Assembly: GCF_016755875.1 (NCBI RefSeq) | Contig: NZ_BNED01000005.1 | Span: forward strand, 6,725,501-6,789,500 | Source of the DNA: Streptomyces spororaveus | Lineage (GTDB): Bacteria; Actinomycetota; Actinomycetes; Streptomycetales; Streptomycetaceae | DNA: 64,000 nucleotides | Direction: 5' to 3' | Shown here: one piece after another, positions 16,810 through 24,079 of the stretch | Layout: each line of letters begins with the position of its first letter | Numbering within the stretch: position 1 is the stretch's first letter | The notes under the pieces: generated by a model | Told to the model about the DNA's origin: nothing | The model's input: the letters and a program-made list of their open reading frames with translations, nothing else | Databases searched by the model: none | Position numbers and translations under genes: made by a program

Positions 16810-16995
16810 ATGGCGGACATCGCACGGCACGGGCGCAAGGCATTCGCGTTCAACGGCCACGAGTCCGGTACCCGCCACCCCCTGGTGGCCGCGGCCATGG
16901 TGCTCCCCCTGGCCGCCCTGCTGCTCTTCCTCTTCGGAGGTTTCGATCAGCTGGCGGCGCAGGCGTCGTCCGTGGGTCTGATGCTGGGGCGCTGA
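16810..16995 (+). CDS. Small membrane protein (61 aa), unknown function
   Basis: 61 residues starting MADIARHGRKAFAF, with one clear hydrophobic segment LVAAAMVLPLAALLLFLFGG (about 25-44) and a short tail ending GLMLGR. The ATG at 16810 has a strong RBS (GGGAGAGGA) 3-5 bases before it; longer in-frame extension upstream has none. A terminator follows at 17089-17134. No function is recognised; it may be a membrane-anchored regulatory or stress microprotein. Confidence 0.7.
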   Translation: MADIARHGRKAFAFNGHESGTRHPLVAAAMVLPLAALLLFLFGGFDQLAAQASSVGLMLGR

Positions 16996-17088
16996 GCGGC
17001 GCTCCAGGTCCGGGAGAGCGGCCCGGACCGGGACATCAGCCTGCCGAACCCCGTGGGGACGGGGGAGCGGCGGACGGACGGCAGGTGA

Positions 17089-17134
17089 AGGGTGCTGCCC
17101 GTACGACTGGGGAGTCGGACGGGCAGCACCCTTT
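17089..17134 (+). terminator. Terminator after the small membrane protein gene
   Basis: Perfect 14-base arms AGGGTGCTGCCCGT (17089-17102) and ACGGGCAGCACCCT (17119-17132) followed by TT. Confidence 0.85.
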
Positions 17135-17169
17135 GTCATGCACCCCGGCCGACCCGTGTGGGGGAACGC

Positions 17170-17203
17170 GAAAGCCCCGACCGTGGGAACGGCCGGGGCT
17201 TTC
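17170..17203 (-). terminator. Terminator of the minus-strand tRNA cluster
   Basis: Arms GAAAGCCCCG (17170-17179) and CGGGGCTTTC (17194-17203), 3-4 bases beyond the last tRNA. It is symmetrical and could stop transcription from both sides. Confidence 0.75.
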
Positions 17204-17206
17204 AGG

Positions 17207-17281
17207 TGGTGCGCGATACTGGGATTGAACCAGTGACCTCTTCCGTGTCAGGGAAGCGCTCTCCCGCTGAGCTAATCGCGC
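17207..17281 (-). tRNA. tRNA-Val (GAC), CCA encoded
   Basis: Minus-strand cloverleaf with 7-base acceptor GCGCGAT/ATCGCGC, D-arm TTAGCTCAGCGGGAGAGC, anticodon loop CTGACAC (anticodon GAC), T-arm GGTTCAATCC, discriminator A, then encoded CCA. Last gene of the five-tRNA unit. Confidence 0.95.
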
Positions 17282-17333
17282 GGGCTCCGCAGCTCGAAAG
17301 CCGCAGGTGAAACAAGGTGGAGCAGGTGCTGCG

Positions 17334-17405
17334 TGCGCGATACTGGGATTGAACCAGTGACCTCTTCCGTGTCAGGGAAGCGCTCTCCCGCTGAGCTAAT
17401 CGCGC
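17334..17405 (-). tRNA. tRNA-Val (GAC), CCA not encoded
   Basis: Same body as the neighbouring Val tRNA, acceptor GCGCGAT/ATCGCGC, anticodon GAC, discriminator A; the next bases are CGC, so CCA must be added after transcription. Confidence 0.95.
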
Positions 17406-17424
17406 GGGGATCCTTGCGGATCAG

Positions 17425-17496
17425 TGGACGATACTGGGATTGAACCAGTGACCTCTTCCGTGTCAGGGAAGCGCTCTCCCGCTGAGCTAATCGTCC
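17425..17496 (-). tRNA. tRNA-Val (GAC), variant acceptor stem
   Basis: Identical D, anticodon and T arms to the other two GAC tRNAs, but the acceptor is GGACGAT/ATCGTCC, with compensatory changes on both strands. Discriminator A; no encoded CCA. Immediately follows tRNA-Cys with one base between. Confidence 0.95.
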
Positions 17497-17497
17497 T

Positions 17498-17571
17498 TGG
17501 AGGTGGAGACGGGATTTGAACCCGTGTAGACGGCTTTGCAGGCCGTTGCCTCGCCTCTCGGCCACTCCACC
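17498..17571 (-). tRNA. tRNA-Cys (GCA), CCA encoded
   Basis: Acceptor GGTGGAG/CTCCACC, discriminator U, anticodon loop CTGCAAA (anticodon GCA), T-arm GGTTCAAATC, and encoded CCA at 17498-17500. Confidence 0.95.
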
Positions 17572-17609
17572 CGGAGCTGCGGGGGTTCTCGGGAAGATCC
17601 CCCACTTCG

Positions 17610-17682
<73 letters not shown>

Positions 17683-17737
17683 AGGTCACCGTGTTCGCTC
17701 CGGGGTTTTTCCCCTTCGCTCCCTGGCGACGTGTTGA

Positions 17738-17765
17738 ACTCTAGCGGATTACCGGGCCAGCTCAA
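17738..17765 (-). promoter_or_regulatory. Promoter of the Gly-Cys-Val-Val-Val tRNA cluster
   Basis: On the minus strand TTGAGC, 16 bases, TAGAGT. The start point would be near 17730, about 47 bases before the tRNA-Gly 5' end. Good match to a housekeeping promoter. Confidence 0.65.
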
Positions 17766-17862
17766 AAACGCGTTTCCGCAGCGTGCTGCGGCTCGATCAC
17801 CACAGGTCACCCGCCCGTCACCGCACCGGCGCCGTGTCGTCACCGGTCATAGACTCGCAGCC

Positions 17863-18948
17863 GTGCACGACCTGCCTCCCATGGCCCGCTTCGGCGGCCT
17901 TCTCGCGACCGACCTCCGAGACGTCACCAGCGATCCCGCAGCCCTCGACTCCACCGGCTTCTGGGCGGTGTCCGCCGACTTCGAGGGGCGGCTCGTCTGC
18001 GCGCGCTTCGGCGACGTACGCCGCGAGCCGGTCCCCGCGCCCGTCCCGGGCGCCTGGCGCGGCCCCGACCCCGACCGGTGGACCTCCTCCCTGGACCGCG
18101 CCGCGTACGTGGCCGGCGTACGGCGCATCCGTGAGCACATCGCCGCGGGTGAGGTCTATCAGGCCAATCTCTGCCGGGTGATGTCCGCGCCGCTGCCCCG
18201 TCCCGGCAGCGCCGACGTCGACGCGCTCACCGCGCTCCTCGCGCGCGGCAACCCCGCACCCTTCGCAGGAACGATTCGCCTGGCCGCGCACGGCGTCGAG
18301 ATCGCCACCGCCTCCCCCGAACTCTTCCTGCGCCGGACCGGCCGGCACATCGAGTCCGGACCCATCAAGGGGACCGGCCGCACCGCCGACGACCTGCTTC
18401 CCAAGGACCACGCCGAGAACGTGATGATCGTGGACCTCGTCCGCAACGACCTCGGCCGGGTCTGCGCCACGGGCTCCGTCACCGTCCCCGAGCTGTGCGC
18501 CGTCGAGGAGCACCCGGGCCTGGTCCACCTCGTCTCGATCGTGAGCGGCGAGCTCGCCGACGGCGCCGGCTGGCCGGAGCTGTTCGCCGCCACCTTTCCG
18601 CCCGGTTCCGTCACGGGCGCCCCGAAGTCCTCCGCCCTGCGCATCATCGAAGCTCTGGAAACCGCCCCGCGCGGCCCCTATTGCGGAGGCATCGGCTGGG
18701 TCGACGCGGACCGGGGCGCGGCCGAGCTCGCCGTCGGCATCCGTACCTTCTGGATCGACCGCGAGGCCGCCGGCGGCCCCCGCCTGCTCTTCGGCACCGG
18801 AGCGGGCATCACCTGGGGCTCCGACCCCGACCGCGAGTGGGCGGAGACCGAACTCAAGGCCGCCCGGCTCCTGCGCGTGGCCACGGGTCACGAAGTCAGC
18901 GGTGGTACGCAGGGGACGAACGGAACGATCGGAAGGACCGCACCATGA
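17863..18948 (+). CDS. pabB: Aminodeoxychorismate synthase component I-like chorismate-binding enzyme
   Basis: Makes 4-amino-4-deoxychorismate for folate (or pABA-derived products) from chorismate. The chorismate-binding domain shows YQANLCRVM, the PIKGTGRTADD active-site loop, HAENVMIVDLVRNDLGRV, PPGSVTGAPKSSAL and YCGGIGWVD. At about 361 residues it is a short, stand-alone component without an amidotransferase domain. The stop overlaps the start of the lyase gene by 4 bases (ATGA), a coupled pabB-pabC pair. The GTG at 17863 is the best start, though the RBS is weak. Confidence 0.88.
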   Translation: MHDLPPMARFGGLLATDLRDVTSDPAALDSTGFWAVSADFEGRLVCARFGDVRREPVPAPVPGAWRGPDPDRWTSSLDRAAYVAGVRRIREHIAAGEVYQANLCRVMSAPLPRPGSADVDALTALLARGNPAPFAGTIRLAAHGVEIATASPELFLRRTGRHIESGPIKGTGRTADDLLPKDHAENVMIVDLVRNDLGRVCATGSVTVPELCAVEEHPGLVHLVSIVSGELADGAGWPELFAATFPPGSVTGAPKSSALRIIEALETAPRGPYCGGIGWVDADRGAAELAVGIRTFWIDREAAGGPRLLFGTGAGITWGSDPDREWAETELKAARLLRVATGHEVSGGTQGTNGTIGRTAP

Positions 18949-19766
18949 AAATCTGGCTCGACGGAGCCCTGACCGAGGTGGACAGCGCGAAGGTGTCCGT
19001 CCTCGACCACGGCCTGACCGTGGGCGACGGCGTCTTCGAGACGCTGAAGGCGGAGCGCGGCCGCGCCTTCGCACTCACCAGGCACCTGGAACGGCTGACC
19101 CGCTCGGCCCGGGGCCTGGGTCTGCCGGACCCCGACCTCGACGAGGTCCGCCGGGCCTGCGCCGCCGTACTGGAGGCCAACCCGCTGGAGCACGGGCGGC
19201 TGCGCATCACGTACACCGGCGGGGTCTCCCCGCTCGGCTCCGACCGCGGGGACGCCGGGACCACCCTGATCGCCGCCGTCGCCGACTCGCCCCGCCGCCC
19301 GGACACCACCGCCGTCGTCACGGTCCCCTGGGTCCGCAACGAGCGTTCCGCCGTGGCCGGGCTGAAGACCACCTCGTACGCCGAGAACGTGGTCGCCCTC
19401 GCGGCCGCGCACCGGGCCGGGGCCTCCGAGGCGCTCCTCGCGAACACCCTCGGCCGCCTCTGCGAGGGCACCGGCTCCAACGTCTTCGTCGTGCTCGACG
19501 GGGAACTGCACACCCCGCCGGTGGCCTCGGGCTGCCTGGCCGGGATCACCCGGGCCCTGATCGTGGACTGGGCCGGGGTCAAGGAGACCGACCTGCCCTT
19601 CGAGGTGCTGGAGCAGGCCGAGGAGGTCTTCGTGACCTCCTCGCTGCGCGACGCCCAGGCGGTGCTGCGGATCGACGACCGCGAGCTGGGGACCGCCCCC
19701 GGGCCGGTCACGGCCGAGGTCATGCGGATCTTCGAGGTGAAGGCGGGCGCGGACCTCGACCCGTAG
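18945..19766 (+). CDS. pabC: Aminodeoxychorismate lyase / class IV aminotransferase
   Basis: Fold-type IV PLP enzyme, 273 residues. Family features: DHGLTVGDGVFETLKA near the start, the PLP lysine in AGLKTTSYAENVVAL (about residue 141), EGTGSNVFVVLDGEL, TPPVASGCLAGITR and EVFVTSSLRDAQAV. Converts aminodeoxychorismate to 4-aminobenzoate and pyruvate; a branched-chain or D-amino-acid aminotransferase role cannot be excluded from sequence, but the overlap with pabB supports the lyase. GGAAGGA lies 7 bases before the ATG. Confidence 0.87.
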   Translation: MKIWLDGALTEVDSAKVSVLDHGLTVGDGVFETLKAERGRAFALTRHLERLTRSARGLGLPDPDLDEVRRACAAVLEANPLEHGRLRITYTGGVSPLGSDRGDAGTTLIAAVADSPRRPDTTAVVTVPWVRNERSAVAGLKTTSYAENVVALAAAHRAGASEALLANTLGRLCEGTGSNVFVVLDGELHTPPVASGCLAGITRALIVDWAGVKETDLPFEVLEQAEEVFVTSSLRDAQAVLRIDDRELGTAPGPVTAEVMRIFEVKAGADLDP

Positions 19767-19841
19767 AGCGACGGGCTGCGGTGCGGCTCGCGCCGGAGGA
19801 AGGGCTGTCGCGGCGGCCGCGGGAGGGGTAGAACTCAAGAG

Positions 19842-20666
19842 ATGACCACCACCCTGCGGCCGTCCGGGCCGCTCCAGCACACGGCGGACGGCGCGCGCTC
19901 GCGCCCGTACGAGATCCGGGTCAACAGCAGGCGGGTCGGCGCCCTGCTGATCGCGTCCGACACCGCCTTCGGGCCGACGGTCGGCGAGATCCGCGACCTG
20001 GACGTCGAACAGGGCGACCGGCGGCGGGGCCGGGCCACGGTGGCCGCGCTCGCCGCCGAGGAAGTGCTGCGCGGCTGGGGCTGCCGCCGGGTCCGCGTCT
20101 CGGTCCCGGCGGACTCGGAGGCGGGCCTGTGCATGGCCGAGGCCCTCGGATACACCGAGTACAGCCGGAACATGGCCAAGGACCTGCCGGCCGAGCCGCC
20201 CGCCCTCCCCGAGGGGGTGCGGGGCCGGCCCATGACGGACGCCGAGTACGAGGGCTGGTACGCCCGGGCCGTCGAGTCCTACGCCGCGAACTGGAGCAGC
20301 CGCGGCATGTCCGCCGAGGCCGCCCGTGCCAAGTCGGTGGCCGACCACGAGAGCCAGCTGCCCCGGGGCCTGGCCACCCCGGGAGCCGACTTCGTCGTCC
20401 TGGAGGTCGCCGGGGTGCCCGTCGGACACGTATGGCTCGCGCCGCGCGGGCCGGGCTCGTACGTCTACGACATCGAGGTCCGGGCGGAGCACCGGGGCCA
20501 AGGCCACGGCCGCCACCTGATGGAGCTCGCCGAAGGTGCCGCCCTCGCCGCCGGCCACCGCCTGCTGGCGCTCCAGGTCTTCACCGACAACACCCCGGCC
20601 CTGAGGCTCTACCTCTCCCTCGGCTACCGGCCCACCGACCACAACTACGCGAAGGACCTGATCTAG
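19842..20666 (+). CDS. Tandem-domain GNAT N-acetyltransferase
   Basis: 274 residues with two GNAT halves. The N-terminal half has IRDLDVEQGDRRRGRATVAAL, the C-terminal half VYDIEVRAEHRGQGHGRHLM and the DNTPALRLYLSLGYR finish. Two acetyl-CoA-binding-like loops suggest a duplicated fold as in mycothiol synthase-like proteins, though it is shorter. Substrate unknown. Its stop overlaps the stop of the convergent DsbA-like gene by 4 bases. Confidence 0.85.
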   Translation: MTTTLRPSGPLQHTADGARSRPYEIRVNSRRVGALLIASDTAFGPTVGEIRDLDVEQGDRRRGRATVAALAAEEVLRGWGCRRVRVSVPADSEAGLCMAEALGYTEYSRNMAKDLPAEPPALPEGVRGRPMTDAEYEGWYARAVESYAANWSSRGMSAEAARAKSVADHESQLPRGLATPGADFVVLEVAGVPVGHVWLAPRGPGSYVYDIEVRAEHRGQGHGRHLMELAEGAALAAGHRLLALQVFTDNTPALRLYLSLGYRPTDHNYAKDLI

Positions 20667-21172
20667 AGGGAGTCTCCGGCGTCCGCCAGCAGACGGTCGG
20701 CGATCTCCTCGATGCGGGCGCGCAGGCCGTCCTGGCTCTTGCCGCCGTCCAGGCGCTGCCCGTCGATCACGTACGTCGGGGTGCCGCTCACGCCGATCGC
20801 CTTGCCCTCGGCCTGGTCGGCGTCGACGATCAGGATGTGCCGCCCGTCGATCAGGGCGGTGTCGAACTCCTCGACGTCGAGACCCAGTTCACGCGCCACG
20901 TCCAGCAGGACCGGCTCGCCGCGCTCGGCCAGCTCCGCGGTGCGCGCCAGCACGGCCTCCGCGTAGGGCCAGCCCTGGCCCTGCTCGACGGCCTCCTCGG
21001 CGGCCTGCGCCGCGGCGAAGGAGTGCTTGTGCTTCTCCAGAGGGAAGTGGCGCAGCCGGATGTCCAGCCGGTCGCCGTAGCGGGCCCGCAGGGCGCGTAC
21101 GTCGTCCAGGGCGCGGTGGCAGTCCGGGCACTGCAGTTCGCACCAGACGTCGAGGATCACGGAATCGGTCAT
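20663..21172 (-). CDS. DsbA-family thioredoxin-fold protein (cytoplasmic)
   Basis: 169 residues. A CPDC dithiol active site lies at residues 15-18 (preceded by WCEL), and the cis-Pro loop reads VSGTPTYVIDG. The helical insertion between (about 45-110) fits DsbA/FrnE-like folds. There is no signal peptide, so it should act in the cytoplasm, e.g. as a thiol-disulfide reductase or oxidative-stress protein. Partner unknown; a VKOR gene exists 38 kb away but exported DsbA would be needed there. Confidence 0.85.
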   Translation of the reverse strand: MTDSVILDVWCELQCPDCHRALDDVRALRARYGDRLDIRLRHFPLEKHKHSFAAAQAAEEAVEQGQGWPYAEAVLARTAELAERGEPVLLDVARELGLDVEEFDTALIDGRHILIVDADQAEGKAIGVSGTPTYVIDGQRLDGGKSQDGLRARIEEIADRLLADAGDSL

Positions 21173-21348
21173 ACGGACAGTCTCCCAGCCCCCGCCCGCC
21201 GCACCGACCGGGACCCGGGGAGGAGGCGCGACCCGGAGATGTCCCGGAGATCCGTCCGGCGGGGGCCCCGGACCTGGCCGCCGCGGCGGCGGCCGGTGCA
21301 GGATGGATAGGGACAGATCGCCGAGCCGTCGAGAGTCCGGAGGACCGC

Positions 21349-21792
21349 ATGCTTGCCGAGACCATTTGCTCCGCGGTGTCAGTGGCGGGCCTGGGCATCG
21401 CCGCGGTCACCGCCTACCGCAAGCGCTTCCTGGCCGCCACGCGGATCGCCGCGTACGCGCTCGTGCCGGTCGCCCTGGTGATGACGGGGTTCGTGGAGTG
21501 GGTGTCCGGGATGGTCTTCGACCCGACCGTCTGGGCCGGCTTCGGGCTCCTGGGGCTGTCGTGGCTGCTCTTCATGACCACCCGCGCCGTCGAGCGCCGC
21601 GGCCTCCCCGCCTCCGGTGAGCCCCAAAAGCCCGCGAAGAAGGTCAAGGGGAGCCCGGCCGCCGGGGCCGTCGCCCCGGCCGCCTCCGCGCCGTCCCTGG
21701 GCACCGCCCGGTCCGGCTCGCAGACGCAGCCGGCCGCCCCCGCGGAGGACTTCTCCGACATCGAGGCCATCCTCAAGAAGCACGGGATCTGA
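21349..21792 (+). CDS. Small membrane protein with basic cytoplasmic tail, unknown function
   Basis: 147 residues with three hydrophobic segments (about 3-21, 33-52, 58-77) and then a Lys/Ala/Pro-rich tail ending in the conserved-looking DFSDIEAILKKHGI. That amphipathic end may be a binding motif. No enzyme motif is visible. A hairpin at 21800-21822 follows directly. Function not recognised. Confidence 0.7.
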   Translation: MLAETICSAVSVAGLGIAAVTAYRKRFLAATRIAAYALVPVALVMTGFVEWVSGMVFDPTVWAGFGLLGLSWLLFMTTRAVERRGLPASGEPQKPAKKVKGSPAAGAVAPAASAPSLGTARSGSQTQPAAPAEDFSDIEAILKKHGI

Positions 21793-21799
21793 GCACGGA

Positions 21800-21822
21800 A
21801 CGAGGCCCGGACCGGGCCTCGT
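21800..21822 (+). terminator. Terminator hairpin after the 147-aa membrane protein gene
   Basis: ACGAGGCCCGG-A-CCGGGCCTCGT, perfect 11-base complementarity, 8 bases after the stop. Confidence 0.65.
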
Positions 21823-21904
21823 CCACAAGATCGAGCGAACTCCCGCGCGGATGCTGGCGTGTTGAGGGCCGGTCGGTGGTGCGCTGCGCCATCATCGGCC
21901 CGAC

Positions 21905-22066
21905 ATGTTCGACACATCGCACAGTGACCCGCCGGTACCCGCCCCTGGAGTGGAGGAGCCGCGAGGCTGTCTCTTCGCGCTCTCCCAGCCACCCCTGATG
22001 ATCTTCCTAGCGGTGATCGGCATCCTGCTGCTGCTCGCCGCCGTGCACGATCTGTTCCTGCTCTGA
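21905..22066 (+). CDS. Small single-span membrane protein (53 aa)
   Basis: ORF starting MFDTSHSDPPVPAPGVEE with a C-terminal hydrophobic helix MIFLAVIGILLLLAAVHDLF. The last 60 bases overlap, on the opposite strand, the 3' end of the CGNR gene. No RBS precedes the ATG; a GTG at 21950 is an alternative start. The Pro-rich head plus hydrophobic tail is protein-like, but existence rests on sequence alone. Confidence 0.5.
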   Translation: MFDTSHSDPPVPAPGVEEPRGCLFALSQPPLMIFLAVIGILLLLAAVHDLFLL

Positions 22067-22627
22067 CGCCTCCGCGTCGGCCTCCTTGCGCCGCGCCCGG
22101 TACGCCGCCACGTGCAGCCGGTTCCCGCAGGTCCGGCTGTCGCAGTAGCGCCGGGAGCGGTTGCGGGAGAGGTCGACGAAGGCCCGTCGGCAGTCCGGGG
22201 CCTCGCAGCGGCGCAGCCGTTCCTGCTCGCCGGAGACCACGATGAAGGCCAGCGCCATGCCGCCGTCGGCCGCCAGGTGGTCGCCCACCGACGCGCCCGG
22301 GGCGAAGTAGTGCACGTGCCAGTCGTAGCCGTCGTGGTCGGTCAGCTGCGGAGTGGTGCCGGCCGTGGCCACGAGCTCGTTGATCAGTATGGAAGCCGCG
22401 CGCGGGTTCGGGGAGGCGAAGACCTGGGCGAACTTTCCCCGCACGGTCCGGACGCCCGCCAGGTCGCGGGCGCTGAGCTCGCCCACGTCGCTGATCGCGT
22501 ACTCCTGGACGAATCCGCGCAGCTCGCCGATGTCCGAGAGTCCGTCGGGCTGGTCGGCCTCGGCCGCGGTGTTCACCAGCGCGACGACGACGTCGAGCGC
22601 GCGACGGGTGTCGTGGGGGATCTGCAC
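22007..22627 (-). CDS. CGNR zinc-finger / ABATE-domain regulator
   Basis: 206 residues. The N-terminal 130 residues match ABATE-type ligand/stress domains (DVVVALVNTAAEADQ, DHDGYDWHVHYFAPGA). The C-terminal zinc finger reads LRRCEAPDCRRAFVDLSRNR then RRYCDSRTCGNRLHVAAYR, i.e. two Cys pairs and the CGNR signature that probably contacts DNA. Start GTG at 22627 with GAGGGAG 8-9 bases upstream. The C-terminus ends in an acidic/Gln-rich tail encoded in the region overlapping the small plus-strand ORF. Confidence 0.87.
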   Translation of the reverse strand: MQIPHDTRRALDVVVALVNTAAEADQPDGLSDIGELRGFVQEYAISDVGELSARDLAGVRTVRGKFAQVFASPNPRAASILINELVATAGTTPQLTDHDGYDWHVHYFAPGASVGDHLAADGGMALAFIVVSGEQERLRRCEAPDCRRAFVDLSRNRSRRYCDSRTCGNRLHVAAYRARRKEADAEASEQEQIVHGGEQQQDADHR

Positions 22628-22825
22628 GGGGTCTCCCTCAGGGGCCGGGCCTGCGACGGCGGGAGCCGCCGCCACTGCCGCCCGACAATAGCGGGTTCCG
22701 TGGAGCACACCGGCGCCGTCCTCGCGGGTGGCTTCCGCGGGAACAGCGCCGGCACTGCCGTATGTGGTTGTCCGACCCGCACCGTCGCCCCGAGTCGGAC
22801 GGTGTCGAGCGGCTGTAGGCCTGGC

Positions 22826-23239
22826 TCAGCTTTCGGCCAGGATGTGGGAGAGCTCCTTGTCGAGGTCGAAGTGCCGGTGCTCGGTCCCGGGTGGAACCGC
22901 GGCGTCCGTCCGCTTGAGGAACGACTCGAGTGCTCGGGCGGGTGCTTCGAGCAGTGCTTCTCCCTCCGGTGAGCTCAGGGCGATGCAGACGACGCCCTGA
23001 CCGTGGCTGCGGGACGGCCAGACGCGGACGTCGCCGGTACCGGTGGGCCGGTGGAGGCCCTCCGCGAGGAGGTCGCGGGCGAATACCCATTCGACCGTCT
23101 CCTCGGCGCCGGTGTGGAAGGTGGCGTGCACGGCGTAGGGGTCGGCCGTGTCATACCGCAGGCCCGCGGGAACAGGCAGTGAGGACTCGCTCGACACAAC
23201 GAGGCGCAGGTGCAGCTCGCAGCTGACCGTGGTGTTCAT
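22826..23239 (-). CDS. ssgB: Sporulation-specific cell division protein SsgB (SALP family)
   Basis: 137 residues beginning MNTTVSCELHLRLVVSSESS and containing DPYAVHATFHTGAEETVEWV and VFARDLLAEGLHRPTGTGDV, which I recognise as SsgB. In Streptomyces it recruits FtsZ to future septation sites in aerial hyphae, together with SsgA. The length equals that of the S. coelicolor protein as I remember it. The ATG at 23239 fits the family start; longer in-frame extension upstream is not conserved-looking. The 178-base gap upstream should carry its developmental (stress-sigma) promoter; a GGTTTAC element near 23315-23321 on the minus strand is a candidate -35. Confidence 0.95.
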   Translation of the reverse strand: MNTTVSCELHLRLVVSSESSLPVPAGLRYDTADPYAVHATFHTGAEETVEWVFARDLLAEGLHRPTGTGDVRVWPSRSHGQGVVCIALSSPEGEALLEAPARALESFLKRTDAAVPPGTEHRHFDLDKELSHILAES

Positions 23240-23416
23240 AAGCGCCAGGGCCTTTCGCTCAGTGTGCGCTCGGGGATTCGCACGTCGGCGAAATCGACAT
23301 GCCACCTACGGTGCCGTTGTAAACCCCTCTGACCGTTTTGCGGACCTCTGGGTCCCTCGGACGGCGGATCCAAACCCGCATTCCCGTGTGCATCGAGCTC
23401 CGGTAGATTCGGACCC

Positions 23417-23899
23417 ATGAATACGGGGAGTGACCGCGGAACCCACGGGTCCGCCGCTGATGACGCCGCCACGGAAGCCGCCGCCGGATCGACCGCGGAA
23501 GCCGCCACCGAGGCCGCCGAGGAGACGCCGCACGTGTCGAAGGCCCCGGCCTTCATCAAGCGGAACAGGAGCCTGCACCTGAGCTGGCAGGTCGGCGTCT
23601 TCATCGTCGGCCTCGCGGTGATCGGCGCCGGCATCGCCATGCTCGTCCTGCCCGGCCCCGGCTGGGTCGCGATCTTCGCGGGCCTGGCGATCTGGGCCAC
23701 CGAGTTCGCCTGGGCCCACCTCGTGCTGCGCTGGACCAAGCGGAAAGTCACCGAGGCCGCACAGAAGGCGCTCGACCCCAAGGTCCGCCGCCGCAACATC
23801 ATCCTGACCAGCGCGGGCCTCGTCATCGCGGGCGCGCTGATCGGTTTCTACCTGTGGAAGTACGGGCTCGTCATGCCGTGGAGCCTCAAGGACCAGTGA
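23417..23899 (+). CDS. PGPGW-motif membrane protein (TIGR02611-like)
   Basis: 160 residues. A polar, Ala/Glu-rich N-terminal 45 residues precede membrane segments at about 58-98 with the signature MLVLPGPGWVAIFAGLAI, then a basic linker and a last segment (LTSAGLVIAGALIGFYLW). Known as a conserved actinobacterial family of unknown function. Divergent from ssgB, so both share the 177-base gap. Confidence 0.82.
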   Translation: MNTGSDRGTHGSAADDAATEAAAGSTAEAATEAAEETPHVSKAPAFIKRNRSLHLSWQVGVFIVGLAVIGAGIAMLVLPGPGWVAIFAGLAIWATEFAWAHLVLRWTKRKVTEAAQKALDPKVRRRNIILTSAGLVIAGALIGFYLWKYGLVMPWSLKDQ

Positions 23900-23945
23900 T
23901 GGTCAAGGAGCACCGCTGACATGCGGTAATGTTTGCGGTGCGTCC

Positions 23946-24017
23946 GGGCGATTAGCTCAGTGGGAGAGCACTTCGTTCACACCGAAGGGGTCACTGGTTC
24001 GAACCCAGTATCGCCCA
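23946..24017 (+). tRNA. tRNA-Val (CAC)
   Basis: Acceptor GGGCGAT/ATCGCCC, anticodon loop TTCACAC (CAC), T-arm GGTTCGAACCC, discriminator A, no encoded CCA. TAATGT at 23927-23932, 13 bases before the 5' end, is a good -10. Confidence 0.95.
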
Positions 24018-24023
24018 CCCGGA

Positions 24024-24062
24024 CCAGAGGCCCGGAGACTTTCACAGTCTCCGGGCCTCTGG
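24024..24062. terminator. Bidirectional terminator between tRNA-Val and the 780-aa membrane gene
   Basis: Perfect 17-base arms (24024-24040 and 24046-24062, starting CCAGAGGCCCGGAGACT) with a TTCAC loop. It serves the tRNA on + and the convergent membrane-protein gene on -. Confidence 0.85.
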
Positions 24063-24079
24063 CGTTCGCGGCGTCCCGC

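Noticed and set aside
17207..17496. Regularly spaced near-identical 72-bp repeats resembling an array
   Set aside because: They fold as tRNA-Val genes, so this is not a CRISPR or satellite array.
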